From: Amycolatopsis mongoliensis
Lineage (GTDB): Bacteria; Actinomycetota; Actinomycetes; Mycobacteriales; Pseudonocardiaceae
Direction: 5' to 3'
NCBI RefSeq assembly: GCF_030285665.1
Contig: NZ_CP127295.1
Location: 3,100,001-3,164,000 of the forward strand
Length of the DNA stretch: 64,000 bases
The position numbers and the translations under genes were made by a program. Below are positions 42,238 to 52,200 of the stretch, piece by piece; the stretch's first letter is position 1, and the number at the start of each line of letters is the position of its first letter. Below the pieces are notes generated by a model. It searched no databases and was not told the origin of the DNA. It saw nothing but the letters and a program-made list of their open reading frames with translations.

Positions 42238-43470
42238 ATGGCCCCTTCGCGGCTGCTCCGGTCCCTCGTTTCCCTCTCCCTCGTCGCGGCCCCGCTGTCG
42301 GTGGCCGTCGCCTCACCCGCCCAAGCCGCGCCGCTGCAGAGCGGCGGCGTGGTCAACTTCGGCTGCGCCACCTCCGGCAAGATGCACTGCCTCGGCAAGG
42401 CGATCCGCTCGCCCAAGGGCAACGGCCCGCTGCTCACGTCCACGCCGGTCGGCTACGGCCCGGCGGAGATCCAGGCCGCCTACAACCTCGGTGGCCTGCA
42501 CGCCAACGGCAAGACGGTCGCCATCGTCGACGCGCAGGACGCGCCCACCGCCGAAGCCGACTTGGCCAAGTTCCGTTCGGCACGGGGGCTGTCGCCGTGC
42601 ACGACGGCCAACGGCTGCTTCAAGAAGGTCAACCAGAACGGCGCGGCGAGCCCGCTGCCGGCGCCCGACTACGGCTGGGCGATGGAGATCAGCCTCGACC
42701 TCGACGCCGTGTCGGCGACCTGCCCGGACTGCAAGATCCTGCTGGTGGAAGCCGATTCCCCGGACACCGACCCGCTGATGACGGCGGTCGACACGGCCGC
42801 GGCGACGCCGGGCGTGGTGGCGATCTCCAACAGCTACGGCGGCACCGAGGATTCGACGATCCTCGCCGCGGACGCGCACCTGAACCACCCGGGCATCGCC
42901 GTCACGGCGTCCTCGGGTGACTCCGGGTACGGCGTCAGCTGGCCGGCGTCCTCGCCGTACGTCACCGCCGTCGGTGGCACGACGCTGAAGAAGTCGACGA
43001 GCACCGCGCGCGGCTGGACCGAGACGACGTGGAAGGGCAGCGGCTCCGGGTGTTCCGCGCTGGAGGCGAAACCCGCGTGGCAGCACGACACCGGGTGTGC
43101 CAAGAGGACGGTCGCGGACGTCTCGGCGGTCGCGGACCCGGCCACCGGGCTCGGGGTCTACGACACGTACAACAGCTGCGGCAGCTCGTCGTTCTGCGAC
43201 CTGCTGCTGTCGCTGGGGCTCGCGCAGGGCGCGGACGGCTGGGTGCAGGTCGGCGGCACGAGCCTGTCGTCGCCGGTGATCGCGAGCGTGTACGCGCTGG
43301 CGGGGAACGCGGTGACGTCGGGGTCGTACCCGTACGCGCACACCGGCGGGCTGTACGACGTGACGTCGGGCTCGAACGGCAGCTGCGGCGGGAGCTACCT
43401 CTGCACGGCGGGCGCGGGCTACGACGGGCCCACCGGTTTGGGGACGCCGAACGGCACCTCAGGCTTCTGA
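42238..43470 (+). CDS. Secreted S53 (sedolisin-like) serine-carboxyl peptidase
   Basis: 410 residues from the ATG at 42238 after GAGGAG. A signal peptide (about 1-30) ends SPAQA. There is no long sedolisin prodomain: the catalytic domain starts soon after, with YGPAEIQAAYNL. The Glu/Asp pair is in WAMEISLDLDAVSATCPDC, the oxyanion Asp in SSGDSGYGVSWPASSPYVTA, and the nucleophile in VGGTSLSSPVIASVYALAG. C-terminal GTSGF and a GSCGGSYLCTAGAGYDGPTG region with calcium-site character are present. The short form is common in actinomycetes. Acid-acting extracellular protease. It overlaps the convergent GNAT gene by 12 bases. Confidence 0.85.
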   Translation: MAPSRLLRSLVSLSLVAAPLSVAVASPAQAAPLQSGGVVNFGCATSGKMHCLGKAIRSPKGNGPLLTSTPVGYGPAEIQAAYNLGGLHANGKTVAIVDAQDAPTAEADLAKFRSARGLSPCTTANGCFKKVNQNGAASPLPAPDYGWAMEISLDLDAVSATCPDCKILLVEADSPDTDPLMTAVDTAAATPGVVAISNSYGGTEDSTILAADAHLNHPGIAVTASSGDSGYGVSWPASSPYVTAVGGTTLKKSTSTARGWTETTWKGSGSGCSALEAKPAWQHDTGCAKRTVADVSAVADPATGLGVYDTYNSCGSSSFCDLLLSLGLAQGADGWVQVGGTSLSSPVIASVYALAGNAVTSGSYPYAHTGGLYDVTSGSNGSCGGSYLCTAGAGYDGPTGLGTPNGTSGF

Positions 43471-44640
43471 GCGTCGCATCGGCTCTCCGAACGCGGCGGT
43501 CAGCTCGGCATCGATTCGCGTGAGGAGCTCGCCCCGGACGCAGACCGTTTCTTCCCACGGGTGCCCGAAAGTGCCCAGGCGGAGGTCACGCGTCAGGTAG
43601 CTGTGGTAATCCCCGTCCGGGAAGACGGCGCCGGGCCACCGCGGTCCGGCGCCGTCGACCCGTGCGGGGTCGAACCGGTAGCCGACGTGCTGCCAGTCGA
43701 GCCGGCACAGCTCCTCGCCGGCGACCCGCAGTCCCTTGTGGACGATGTCGTCCAGGGCGTCCAGCCGGGCGTCTTCGAGGTCGCCGACGTGCCAGGTCGC
43801 CGAACCCGCCGGTTCGGTGACGCCGGGGAACTCCCGCATGTCGGGCCGGAAGGCGAACCTCTCGCGGAAGCGTGCCCAGATCTCGTCGGCGTCCGGATCC
43901 TTGAAGAGCACGCGCACCGGCCGGGTCCGCGCGGGCTCGCCGAGGGCGGGCAGGTGGTGGCGGGTGACGGTGGTGATCGCCCGCATTCCCGCCGCCTCGA
44001 AGGCGATACGCAGGTCACCGGTGGCTTCGGCGAGGAAGTACCGCACCTCGGGATGACGCCGCCAGGCCGGGCGCGCCGGGCTGCGCCAGTCGCGAGCGGC
44101 CAGCGCGGCGGCGAAGCCGGGGTCGGTGACGCCACCGAGGACCATGAATTCGCCGGCCGCCGCCCACGCGGCGTGGCCGGCTTCGTCGAACACGACCTCG
44201 GCCGACAGCTCGCCCGGGTGCAGGTCGGCGGCGAACTCGGGGTACGAACGGCGGTGCGGGCCGGTCGCCTCCGCGAGGGCCGTGATGCGCTCGTGGTCGG
44301 TCCAGTCCCCGATCCCGCGCAACTCCGTGCGGTCCGTCCCGATCGGACGGACGAGGACCGTCCGTTCCTGCTCGGCGGCGAAGCCCGCGGCGAGCAGGCA
44401 CTCGGCAAGCCCGGCGTCGCCGGCGTACACCGGCCACACCACCGGCTCGTTCCGGCGGGCGAACGCCTCGACTTGCCGGGCGACGAGCGTGTCGAGATCA
44501 CCCTCGGGCAGTGGCCCGTGGCCGACCTCGCCGTGCGTGCCGTAGTGGGTCCGGACGACGGGGCCGTCCCGCGCGATCACCGCGCCGGTCGGCGGGAGTG
44601 CAGGCACCTTCCACGGACGGGTGACGTTCGCGCAGCGCAT
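43459..44640 (-). CDS. GNAT-like acetyltransferase fused to a DUF2716 domain
   Basis: 393 residues from the ATG at 44640 (MRCANVTRPWKVPALPPTGA). The first 230 residues alternate helices and strands in GNAT style (LAECLLAAGFAAEQERTVLV, then EFMVLGGVTDPGFAAALAAR and RYFLAEATGDLRIAFEAAGM), though an acetyl-CoA R/QxxGxG/A loop is poorly conserved. Residues about 245-393 match DUF2716: FKDPDADEIWARFRERFAFR, FDPARVDGAGPRWPG, FPDGDYHSYLTRDLRLGTFG. Cytoplasmic. It is divergent from the 206-residue gene with 35 bases between starts, so they share a promoter region. Confidence 0.7.
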   Translation of the reverse strand: MRCANVTRPWKVPALPPTGAVIARDGPVVRTHYGTHGEVGHGPLPEGDLDTLVARQVEAFARRNEPVVWPVYAGDAGLAECLLAAGFAAEQERTVLVRPIGTDRTELRGIGDWTDHERITALAEATGPHRRSYPEFAADLHPGELSAEVVFDEAGHAAWAAAGEFMVLGGVTDPGFAAALAARDWRSPARPAWRRHPEVRYFLAEATGDLRIAFEAAGMRAITTVTRHHLPALGEPARTRPVRVLFKDPDADEIWARFRERFAFRPDMREFPGVTEPAGSATWHVGDLEDARLDALDDIVHKGLRVAGEELCRLDWQHVGYRFDPARVDGAGPRWPGAVFPDGDYHSYLTRDLRLGTFGHPWEETVCVRGELLTRIDAELTAAFGEPMRRSEA

Positions 44641-44675
44641 TTTCGCGGGTCGCGGAGCGGGGTAAGGATGTCTGC

Positions 44676-45296
44676 ATGCTGGACACGGAAGTCCTGTCGC
44701 GGACACCGCCACGGGCGCTCGACGTCGTCACCCCGCTCGGTGACGTGCGGTTCGCCGTCCGCATCGGTGGCTGGGACGTACCCGCGAAACCCGAACACAC
44801 CTGGGAGCTCGGCTCCGGGGCGCGGCTGTGCCGGTGGCGGCACCGGTCCGTGCGGCTCGACGTCCTGGCCGGGACCACCGCGCCCGAGCAGCCCGGCGTG
44901 ACCCGGGAGACCGTCGTCTTCCGGGTGCTGGCCCGGGAAGCGCTCAGCGAGTTCGTCGTCCAGGCCGAGCTCGCCGGTCCGCCGGCCGACGCACGCGGTG
45001 GCGAAGGCGTCTTCACCGTCGAGACCGCCGAGGCCGTGGTGAGCGTCGGCGGTCCCGGCGTCGAGGCGCTGCGCCGCTGTTCCCGCGAGGGGCGGCACGT
45101 TCCGCCGTACTGGTCGGGGAAGCTGGCCGACGCCGTCGAACTCGACGGCGCGCGGATCACCTGGCAGCTGCCCGGCGTCGAGCGCGGGGACTACGCCGAG
45201 CTGTGGGTCTCCGTCGCCTGGAGCGAGGCGGGCGGGGACCCGGGCCGCGCTGTCGACATCGACCCGGCCCGGGTGCTGCGCGAGCTAACCCAGTGA
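44676..45296 (+). CDS. Hypothetical protein
   Basis: 206 residues from the ATG at 44676. Beta-rich, with RALDVVTPLGDVRFAVRIGG, RLCRWRHRSVRLDVLAGTTA and ITWQLPGVERGDYAELWVSV; no signal peptide or membrane segment. I do not recognise a family. The only contextual hints are the divergent GNAT/DUF2716 gene, with which it shares a 35-base upstream region, and a 12-base convergent overlap with the fucosidase gene. Confidence 0.6.
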   Translation: MLDTEVLSRTPPRALDVVTPLGDVRFAVRIGGWDVPAKPEHTWELGSGARLCRWRHRSVRLDVLAGTTAPEQPGVTRETVVFRVLAREALSEFVVQAELAGPPADARGGEGVFTVETAEAVVSVGGPGVEALRRCSREGRHVPPYWSGKLADAVELDGARITWQLPGVERGDYAELWVSVAWSEAGGDPGRAVDIDPARVLRELTQ

Positions 45297-48125
45297 AATC
45301 CGGTCCAGATCCGGAGCGCCCGAGCGGGCGTTGCCGATCCGGATCACGTTGGCGCCCGCGTTCAGCGTCACCGGGACCGAAGTGGTGTACGGCGTGCTGT
45401 TGCCGACGCCGCTGACCTTGACCTCCACCGGCGCCCCGCCGTTGACCGACACGAAGTACGACCGATCGCCGTTGACGGTGAAGTCGAGGTAGAGCCGGTA
45501 CTGCCCGGCCGCGCCCACCGTCACGGCGGGGAACGTCACCGCCGCCCCCGCGCTGCCGCCGATGTTGCGCACCTTCTGCCCGCCCGAGCACGCCGAGCAG
45601 CTGGTGACACCGGCGTCGCCGATGTCGTTGGCCGAATCCTCCGCTTCGCGCATGAACACCCGGTCGGCCGGGCGCGGCGTCACCTGCACCGGCTTGCCGA
45701 CCGACCTCGCGCGGCCGAGCGTGGTGAACGACGCCGTGACGGGGATGGTGACGTCCTGGGCCGCCGGCGCCGTCACCGTCCACGATCCACTCAGGACCTG
45801 GCCGAGTCCCAGGCGCGCCGCGGTCACCGGGGCGCCCTGGAGCGTCCAGCCCTCCGGGACGACCGGGGCGAGTGACACCTGGTCGACCGGGTCGTCGACG
45901 TCGAGCCGCAGGGACGCGGTGATCTTCAGGGCCTGCTGGCCCGGCGAAACCCAGTGCACGCCGGCGGGTTCCACCGTCAAGGTCGTCCTCGGCGTGGACG
46001 ACTCGGGCGGCAGCGGCGCCACCGCGATCCGGTCGAGGCCCGCCGTCCCGGAGACCTTGATCGTGTTGGGCCCGCCGGTCAACGGCACCGGAACCGCCGT
46101 CGACGTCACCACGCCGGGCGCCGTCGCCGGGATCGTGACCGCGATCGGCGCGGTGCCGTTCACGCTCACCGAAAGCGAGCCCGAGCCCGTGGTGTCCAGC
46201 TGCAGCCGGGAGGGGCCGGCGGCCCGGACGTCGCGGAAGGTGACCGCGCCGCGGTCGAGGCCGGTGACCTCGTTCGTGCCGGAGCACGCCTCGCACCACA
46301 CCGGCGATGCCTTGCCCTCGAAGCCGTTGCGCCACGACTCCGCCTCCAGCGGCACCTCGCCGCGGGGGTCGGGGTAACCGTAGGCGACGTCGATCTCGTC
46401 GAGCGCGAGCTGGTGGAAGAACGGCTTGGCCTGCGGGCCGGACCACGTGTTCAGCACCTCGAGCTTGAGGTAGCGCGCGTGCACCTCGCCGACGTCGACG
46501 AACTGCACGCCGCGGGTGCTCGGCAGGGCGCCGGTGCGCACCGGCGTGCCCCAGTTCTTCCCGTCGTCGCTGGCGTAGACGCGGTAGTCCTTGATCCGCG
46601 CGGAATCCTCGGCGCGGCCGAAGGACTCGCGCGCGGCCGTCGGCGACGACTCGCGCTCGTGCACCGCCAGGTAGGCCGTGGACCGCTTCTGGCCGAGGTC
46701 CAGCGTCACCGACACCGGCTGCTGACCGCCCGCGTCCCAGTAGTCCAGGTAGCTGCCGTCTGTCAGGTTCGCCGCCGGGTGCCCCGGTGCCGACGCCGAC
46801 GCGGTCGCCTTGATCGTGCTCTTGTCGTAGAAGTACTGCTGCCCTGCGGTGTCCACTTCGAACACCGTGTCGTAGGTGTCCCAGTCCGTGATGTCCAGAA
46901 TGGACAGATAGCCGCCGGACTGGGCGAACCGCAGCGGTTTCCCGGTGCGCACGTCGGACACGCCGGTGACGCGGTAGCCGTTGTCGCGCAGGCGGACCAG
47001 GTTCGTCGAGAGCCGGGTGACGACGTGCACGTACTGCGTCTTCGCGCCGGGCTTGACGGTGATGACGCCGTGCGCGCCGTCGTTCCAGAAGCCCGGCTGC
47101 ATGCCGCCGTACAGGTAGCCGCCGCCTTCGGTGCCCTGCAGCGACTCCTTGATCGGCTGGGTCCAGGACGCCATGAAGCTGTTGAACGCTTCCTGCTGCG
47201 GCGGGAACTTCCCGTTCAGCATGGCGGTTTCGGCCATCAGCGACTTGATCGACGAGCCCGCGTTCGTGATGTAGCGGCCGGTGGAGAGCCGGACGTCGAC
47301 GGCCTGGTCGCCGCCGCTGTACCACCAGTCGCCGTTGGTCGGCAGCTTGTAGTCGGCCTCGGTGAGCCGCGGCATCGGCGTGGAGATCGCCTGCGGGTAG
47401 TCGTAGGACGGCGTCATGCCGGTCTTCTGCTCGTTGCTGACCGTGTCCATGATCGGCGTGTCCTCGTTGTTGTTGCTCAGCAACCAGGACGGCCGCTTCT
47501 CGCGGATGTGCTCGTAGAGCCCGTGCTGCTCCCAGTACTCGTTGTCGTTGTCGATCCAGAACCCGGCGAGGTCGGAGTAGCGGTTCATGACCTCGTCGAA
47601 CAGGTCGTAGCCGTACTCGCCGAAGCCCGGGCGGGTCGTCAGGTCGACCGGGTGGCCCTTGTACGCCGAGTAGGCGGCCGAGTCGAGCGACTCGCGGCCG
47701 GTTTCGTTGTGCCACTGGGGGTCGTCGGTCATGTAGAGCATCACCCGGACGCCCTTGGCCCGGCCGGCGGCGATCAGCTCGCCGAGGAAGTCGCGCTGCG
47801 TCGAGCAGCTGCCCGGGATCTTCGACGGCCACGGCCGCGCGTAGCCCAGCCGGCTGTGGAAGGTGGTGAGCACGACGTAGGACGCGCCGAGCTTCGTCGC
47901 CTCGTCGATCCAGTAGTCCGGCGTCCAGCCGCCGGCGGTGACGTCGTGCTCCCAGGCGGCGCAGTCGGTGTGCCGCGGCGCGGTGAACATGCCCCAGTGC
48001 AGGAACAGCCCGGCCGTCGAAGCCCGCAGCCAGTCCTGGCGCGGGTTGTCCAGCTCGGCGTGCGCGGGGGTGACCAGGCTCGTCAGCAGCACGATGACCG
48101 CGGCGAGGCAGGCTCGGACTCTCAT
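45285..48125 (-). CDS. Secreted alpha-L-fucosidase (GH29) with carbohydrate-binding modules
   Basis: 946 residues from the ATG at 48125, chosen over an upstream in-frame start for GAAGGAG and the signal peptide (RVRACLAAVIVLLTSLVTPA). GH29 catalytic domain about 30-400: GLFLHWGMFTAPRHTDCAAW, YVVLTTFHSRLGY, LYMTDDPQWHN and SDLAGFWIDNDNEYW, where Asp192 is the likely nucleophile (usual motif WFD). A C-terminal GH29 beta-sandwich, an F5/8-type discoidin module (about 460-590, TLDLGQKRSTAYLAVHERES) and two CBM35-like modules (WRNGFEGKASPVW and REAEDSANDIGDAG onward) separated by an NPCBM/Ig-like spacer follow. It would remove fucose from plant or animal glycans outside the cell. Confidence 0.85.
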   Translation of the reverse strand: MRVRACLAAVIVLLTSLVTPAHAELDNPRQDWLRASTAGLFLHWGMFTAPRHTDCAAWEHDVTAGGWTPDYWIDEATKLGASYVVLTTFHSRLGYARPWPSKIPGSCSTQRDFLGELIAAGRAKGVRVMLYMTDDPQWHNETGRESLDSAAYSAYKGHPVDLTTRPGFGEYGYDLFDEVMNRYSDLAGFWIDNDNEYWEQHGLYEHIREKRPSWLLSNNNEDTPIMDTVSNEQKTGMTPSYDYPQAISTPMPRLTEADYKLPTNGDWWYSGGDQAVDVRLSTGRYITNAGSSIKSLMAETAMLNGKFPPQQEAFNSFMASWTQPIKESLQGTEGGGYLYGGMQPGFWNDGAHGVITVKPGAKTQYVHVVTRLSTNLVRLRDNGYRVTGVSDVRTGKPLRFAQSGGYLSILDITDWDTYDTVFEVDTAGQQYFYDKSTIKATASASAPGHPAANLTDGSYLDYWDAGGQQPVSVTLDLGQKRSTAYLAVHERESSPTAARESFGRAEDSARIKDYRVYASDDGKNWGTPVRTGALPSTRGVQFVDVGEVHARYLKLEVLNTWSGPQAKPFFHQLALDEIDVAYGYPDPRGEVPLEAESWRNGFEGKASPVWCEACSGTNEVTGLDRGAVTFRDVRAAGPSRLQLDTTGSGSLSVSVNGTAPIAVTIPATAPGVVTSTAVPVPLTGGPNTIKVSGTAGLDRIAVAPLPPESSTPRTTLTVEPAGVHWVSPGQQALKITASLRLDVDDPVDQVSLAPVVPEGWTLQGAPVTAARLGLGQVLSGSWTVTAPAAQDVTIPVTASFTTLGRARSVGKPVQVTPRPADRVFMREAEDSANDIGDAGVTSCSACSGGQKVRNIGGSAGAAVTFPAVTVGAAGQYRLYLDFTVNGDRSYFVSVNGGAPVEVKVSGVGNSTPYTTSVPVTLNAGANVIRIGNARSGAPDLDRISLG

Positions 48126-48276
48126 GGCCGCTCCTTCGTTGGAGAGGTCCGATGATTGTGGGGTCATATATCATACGTCAAGGGTGGATACCGGTGGCTG
48201 GTACCCAGTCGTCCGATCTGTCACAAACTCGCCGCGCGATGCGTCAAGGTGGTGACGCAGCGAAAGGACGCACCCC

Positions 48277-49158
48277 GTGAACGACGATCTGCTGGCTGAC
48301 AGCTTCGAAGCCCACCGCGGCCACCTGCGGTCGGTCGCCTACCGGATGCTGGGCTCGCTGAGCGAGGCCGAGGACGCGGTCCAGGAGTCGTGGCTGCGGC
48401 TGAGCCGGAGCGACTCGGCCGCCGTCGAAAACCTGGGCGGCTGGCTGACGACGGTCGTCGGGCGCGTCTGCCTCGACATGCTGCGCTCGCGCAAGGCCCG
48501 GCGCGAGGAGCCGTGGGACGTCCTGGTGCCCGACCCGATCGTCAGCCGCGACGACGCCGGGCCCGAGCACGAGGCGCTGATGGCGGACTCGGTCGGTCTC
48601 GCGCTGCTGGTCGTGCTCGACACGCTCACCCCCGGCGAGCGGCTGGCGTTCGTGCTGCGGGACATGTTCGCGATGCCGTTCGAGGAGATCGCGCCGATCG
48701 TCGGCCGGTCGGAGGCGGCGACCCGGCAGCTCGCGAGCCGCGCCCGGCGGCGGGTCCAGGGCGCCCCGGTCGCGCCGGACCCGGACCTGTCCCGGCAGCG
48801 CGAAGTCGTCGACGCCTTCCTGGCGGCGGCCCGCGGCGGCGACTTCGACGCCCTCGTCTCGGTCCTCGACCCGGAGGTCGTGCTGCGCGCCGACCGCGGG
48901 GCGGCGCTGGGCGGTTCGATCGAGGTGCACGGCCCGGCGGCGGTGGCCAACCAGGCACTGACGTTCTCCCGCCTCGGCGCGGGCGGCGGCGTGGTCCGCC
49001 GGGCGCTGGTCAACGGCGCGGCGGGCGTGGTCGGCACCCGGGACGGACGGCCGTTCTCGGTGCTGGGCTTCACGGTGGCCGGCGGGCGGATCGTGGAGAT
49101 CGACATCCTCGCCGACCCCGAGCGCCTCGGCCGGCTCGACCTGGCCGTCCTCGACTGA
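48277..49158 (+). CDS. sigJ: ECF41-type RNA polymerase sigma factor with SnoaL-like C-terminus (SigJ-like)
   Basis: 293 residues from the GTG at 48277. Sigma-2: FEAHRGHLRSVAYRMLGSLS then EDAVQESWLRLSR (region 2.2-2.4). Sigma-4: LTPGERLAFVLRDMFAMPFE then VGRSEAATRQLASRARRRVQ. The C-terminal 120 residues (VVDAFLAAARGGDFDALVSV then FTVAGGRIVEIDILADPERL) are the SnoaL/NTF2-like domain, which in ECF41 replaces a separate anti-sigma factor. No carboxymuconolactone decarboxylase gene, the usual ECF41 partner, is adjacent. The gene ends 11 bases before the 49170 palindrome. Confidence 0.9.
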   Translation: MNDDLLADSFEAHRGHLRSVAYRMLGSLSEAEDAVQESWLRLSRSDSAAVENLGGWLTTVVGRVCLDMLRSRKARREEPWDVLVPDPIVSRDDAGPEHEALMADSVGLALLVVLDTLTPGERLAFVLRDMFAMPFEEIAPIVGRSEAATRQLASRARRRVQGAPVAPDPDLSRQREVVDAFLAAARGGDFDALVSVLDPEVVLRADRGAALGGSIEVHGPAAVANQALTFSRLGAGGGVVRRALVNGAAGVVGTRDGRPFSVLGFTVAGGRIVEIDILADPERLGRLDLAVLD

Positions 49159-49169
49159 AACCCGAACCG

Positions 49170-49215
49170 GTCGTGAGTGGTTAGGGCGGTTAGAACCGCC
49201 CTAACCACTCACGAC
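49170..49215. terminator. 46-bp perfect palindrome overlapping the RHS gene end
   Basis: Two 22-base arms beginning GTCGTGAGTGGTTAGGGC are perfectly complementary around AG. It is the same element as at 39588-39635, except that a TT/AA position has become GT/AC on both arms, a compensated change. It terminates the sigma gene from the left and contains the RHS stop codon (49201-49203). Confidence 0.75.
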
Positions 49216-52200
49216 GGCGCCGGTCTCGTCGGTGATCAAGGCGATGGTGTCGGCCGCGTCGAAGTGCAGGTAGTGGCGCCGGCCGTCCGCGAAGTGGCGC
49301 ACCGTGCCCGCCACCACGACCACCAGCTCGCCGTCCTCGACCGCGTACAGGTCGTCCGGTGTCAGGACCTCGTGGATGCGCGTGCCGTCGGTGATCAGCG
49401 TGCGGACCCGGCGGCCGGTGTGGTCGTAGCCGTACAGCGCGTTGACGCCGTCGTCGCCGTGCACCCCGCGCAGGCGGCCGAACGCGTCGCGGATCTCGCT
49501 GCCCGACGGCGTTTCCTCGGGATCGCGGAGCGCGACCTCGTGCAGCAGCCCACCCGGCCCCCTGATGACGTGCTTCGGCGCGAAGTGCTCGCTGACGCCG
49601 TTCGCGTAGTGCACCACGGTGCGGCGGCCGTGCAGGTCGTACTGGATGGCGTCGACGAAGCCGGGCACGCTCACCAGCCGCCCGACCTCGTCGTACTGGT
49701 GGTGGACGGTCAGCCGCCCGTCGCCGGCGTCGGGGTAGACCACTTCGGACAGCCGGCCGTCCGCGCGGCGCACGACGTCCAGCCGGTACTCGACGGCCAC
49801 GTGCGCCGGCCGCCAGCGCCGTTCGGCCGGGTGCCCGAGCGCGTCGTAGCCGAACAGCGTCACGCCGGATTCGTCCGCGACGCGCACCAGCCGCCCGCAG
49901 CTGTGCGGCCCGGCTTCGAGCGGCACCGGGAGCCCGCCGTCGTGGTAGGTGAACGTCGTGACCGGGGTCCCGCCGGGATCGTCGACCAGCACCGCGACCA
50001 CCCGGTCGGCCGCGTCGTGCACGCGGTACACCGTGTGCCCGCTCGCGGTCCGCGTCTCGACCGGGTTGCCGGCGGCGTCCCGGGCGTGCACGGTGCCGTC
50101 GGCGTCGCGGATCTCCCGGCCGAGCAGGTCCCGCACGGCCGCCACCGGTACGTCCGATGTGGACGTCCTCAGTGGACGGCCCAGCGCGTCGTAGCGGAAC
50201 TCCGCCGGGGCGCTCGGCGGGTCGCCGTCCCGGAACGCCCGGCTCGTCCGGCACACCAGGCCGCGCGCGCAGTACTCGTGGTGCTCGTCGACGACGTCGC
50301 CGAGCAGCTCGGCGTGCCGGCGCTGCAGCAGCCGGCCGGCGCCGTCGCGCAGCTCCGACGTCACGATCACCTCCGCTTCGCCGGACACCGCCCGCTGCTC
50401 GGTGGTGACCCGCGCCCCGTCGTAGCGGTACCGGACGGTCGGCAGGTCCGCCGAGTCGCCCGGCCGCACGACGGTTTCGGGGCGCCCCAGCGGGTCGAGG
50501 GTCACCGTCGTCACCGCGCCCGCCGGGTCGGTCACCTCGCACACGCGCGCCGTGCGGACGTCGTACCGCGTCGACGTCACGTTCCCCAGCGGATCCGAGG
50601 CCACCTCGGGGAAGCACCGGTCGGCCGAATAGCGCACCTCGTGGGTGTGGCCGTTCGGCCCGGTCGTCGTGGTGCGCAGCCCGGCGACGGTGTCGAGCCG
50701 CCCGTGGAACGTCGTCACCCACCAGCCGTCCTCCCCGGTGCGGCGGTGGTAGCCGTGGTGCCGGAAGTCCGGCGGGACCTGGCCGTAGACGCCGGCGACG
50801 AGCGCGTCGGTGAGCACCAGCTCCTCCCGCGCGGTGAGCAGGCCGTGGGACCCGGCGCTGCCGTCGGGTCGCTCGTCGTAGCGGAACACCGTGTCGGACA
50901 GCACTTTCCCGCCGCCGTCCAGCTCCCGCACGCGGGCGGGCAGGGCGACGAACCGGAGTTCGGGCGCGGTCGCGTACGTCGTGCGCGTCTCGCGGACCAC
51001 CGGTTCGCGGCCGGGTCGCTTGGTGGTCTCCACCTCCCGGACCGGGTTGCCGGCGGCGTCGAAGGCCGTCTCCGTCGTGGTGACCGAGACCGGCCGCTCC
51101 CGGCGCTCGAACACGGTCACGACCGAGCGTGTCCACTTCGGACGGTGAGCGCGCTCCACCCGGCGGTACGGCCGGTCTTCCTCGGCGGAGCCGTCGAGGC
51201 CGTAGGTCTCTTCCTTGTCGAGGAGGCCGTCGTCGCCGAACCAGCGCACGGTCCGCAGCGTGGGTGCGTACTCGTCGCCGAGCTCGTCCTGGACGACGCG
51301 GCCGAAGCCGCCGGGGCGGCCGTCGTGGTATTCGAACTCGGTCACGCCCGTCTGCCGGGTGACCGCTTCGCGCCGCGTGACGCGCCGGACGACCGGGACC
51401 GCTTCGACCGTCGCGTACTCGACCGACGTGTGCAGCCCGAGCCCGTTGTCGATCTCGCTCAGCCACCCGGTGCGCGGGTGGTCGGCGGGCTCCAGGGAGA
51501 AGCAGGGCACGGAGTCGCCGAGCAGCAGCGCACCGCCGCCGGTCCGGGCCTTCGCCGCGAACTGGACCCGCCGCGGGGCCGGCGGTTCCCTGCGGGTGTA
51601 GGCCAGCCGCAGGGCCGGCGCGGCCGCCTCGGCGCCGTGCGAGTCGAACCCGGTGAGCGCGACCGACGTCAGCAGGGACGCACCGGTGACGTCGTCTTCG
51701 TCGTAGCCGAAGCGCCACCGCCGGACGAGCGGCCGCGCGTCCCCGGGCACCCGCAGGTCGACCCGCGCGCACCGCAACGCCGTCGTCACGAGGGTGCCGC
51801 TGCGGCCCCAGCGCAGGACGTCCGGCCGCGGCTCGTACGTGAAGTCCACTTCGTAAGGTCCGTAGGAAACGCGCGCGAGGTACGCCTGGCCGCTGTGGTG
51901 CGCCCAGCCGAACGCGGCGGCGTTGCCGAACGCGTCCTCGGTCCGTTCGAGGTACCAGGCGGTGCCGGCGGACCGGCCGCCGTCGGTCGTGCCGAGGACG
52001 TACCGGGTTCCGGATCGGGTGGTGAGCACGAAGCCGTCGCCCCGGCGGGTGAGCCGGCCCTCGACGCCGGAGCGCGCGCGGCCGCCGGCCAGCCGGACGT
52101 GGGGCAGCGGCAGCGCGAACCCGCCCCCGAAGGCGCCGTTCGGCGCGCCGGTGGTGTAGCGCAGCGCCAGCGCGGGCGTGAGGCCGCCGGGACCCGGTGG

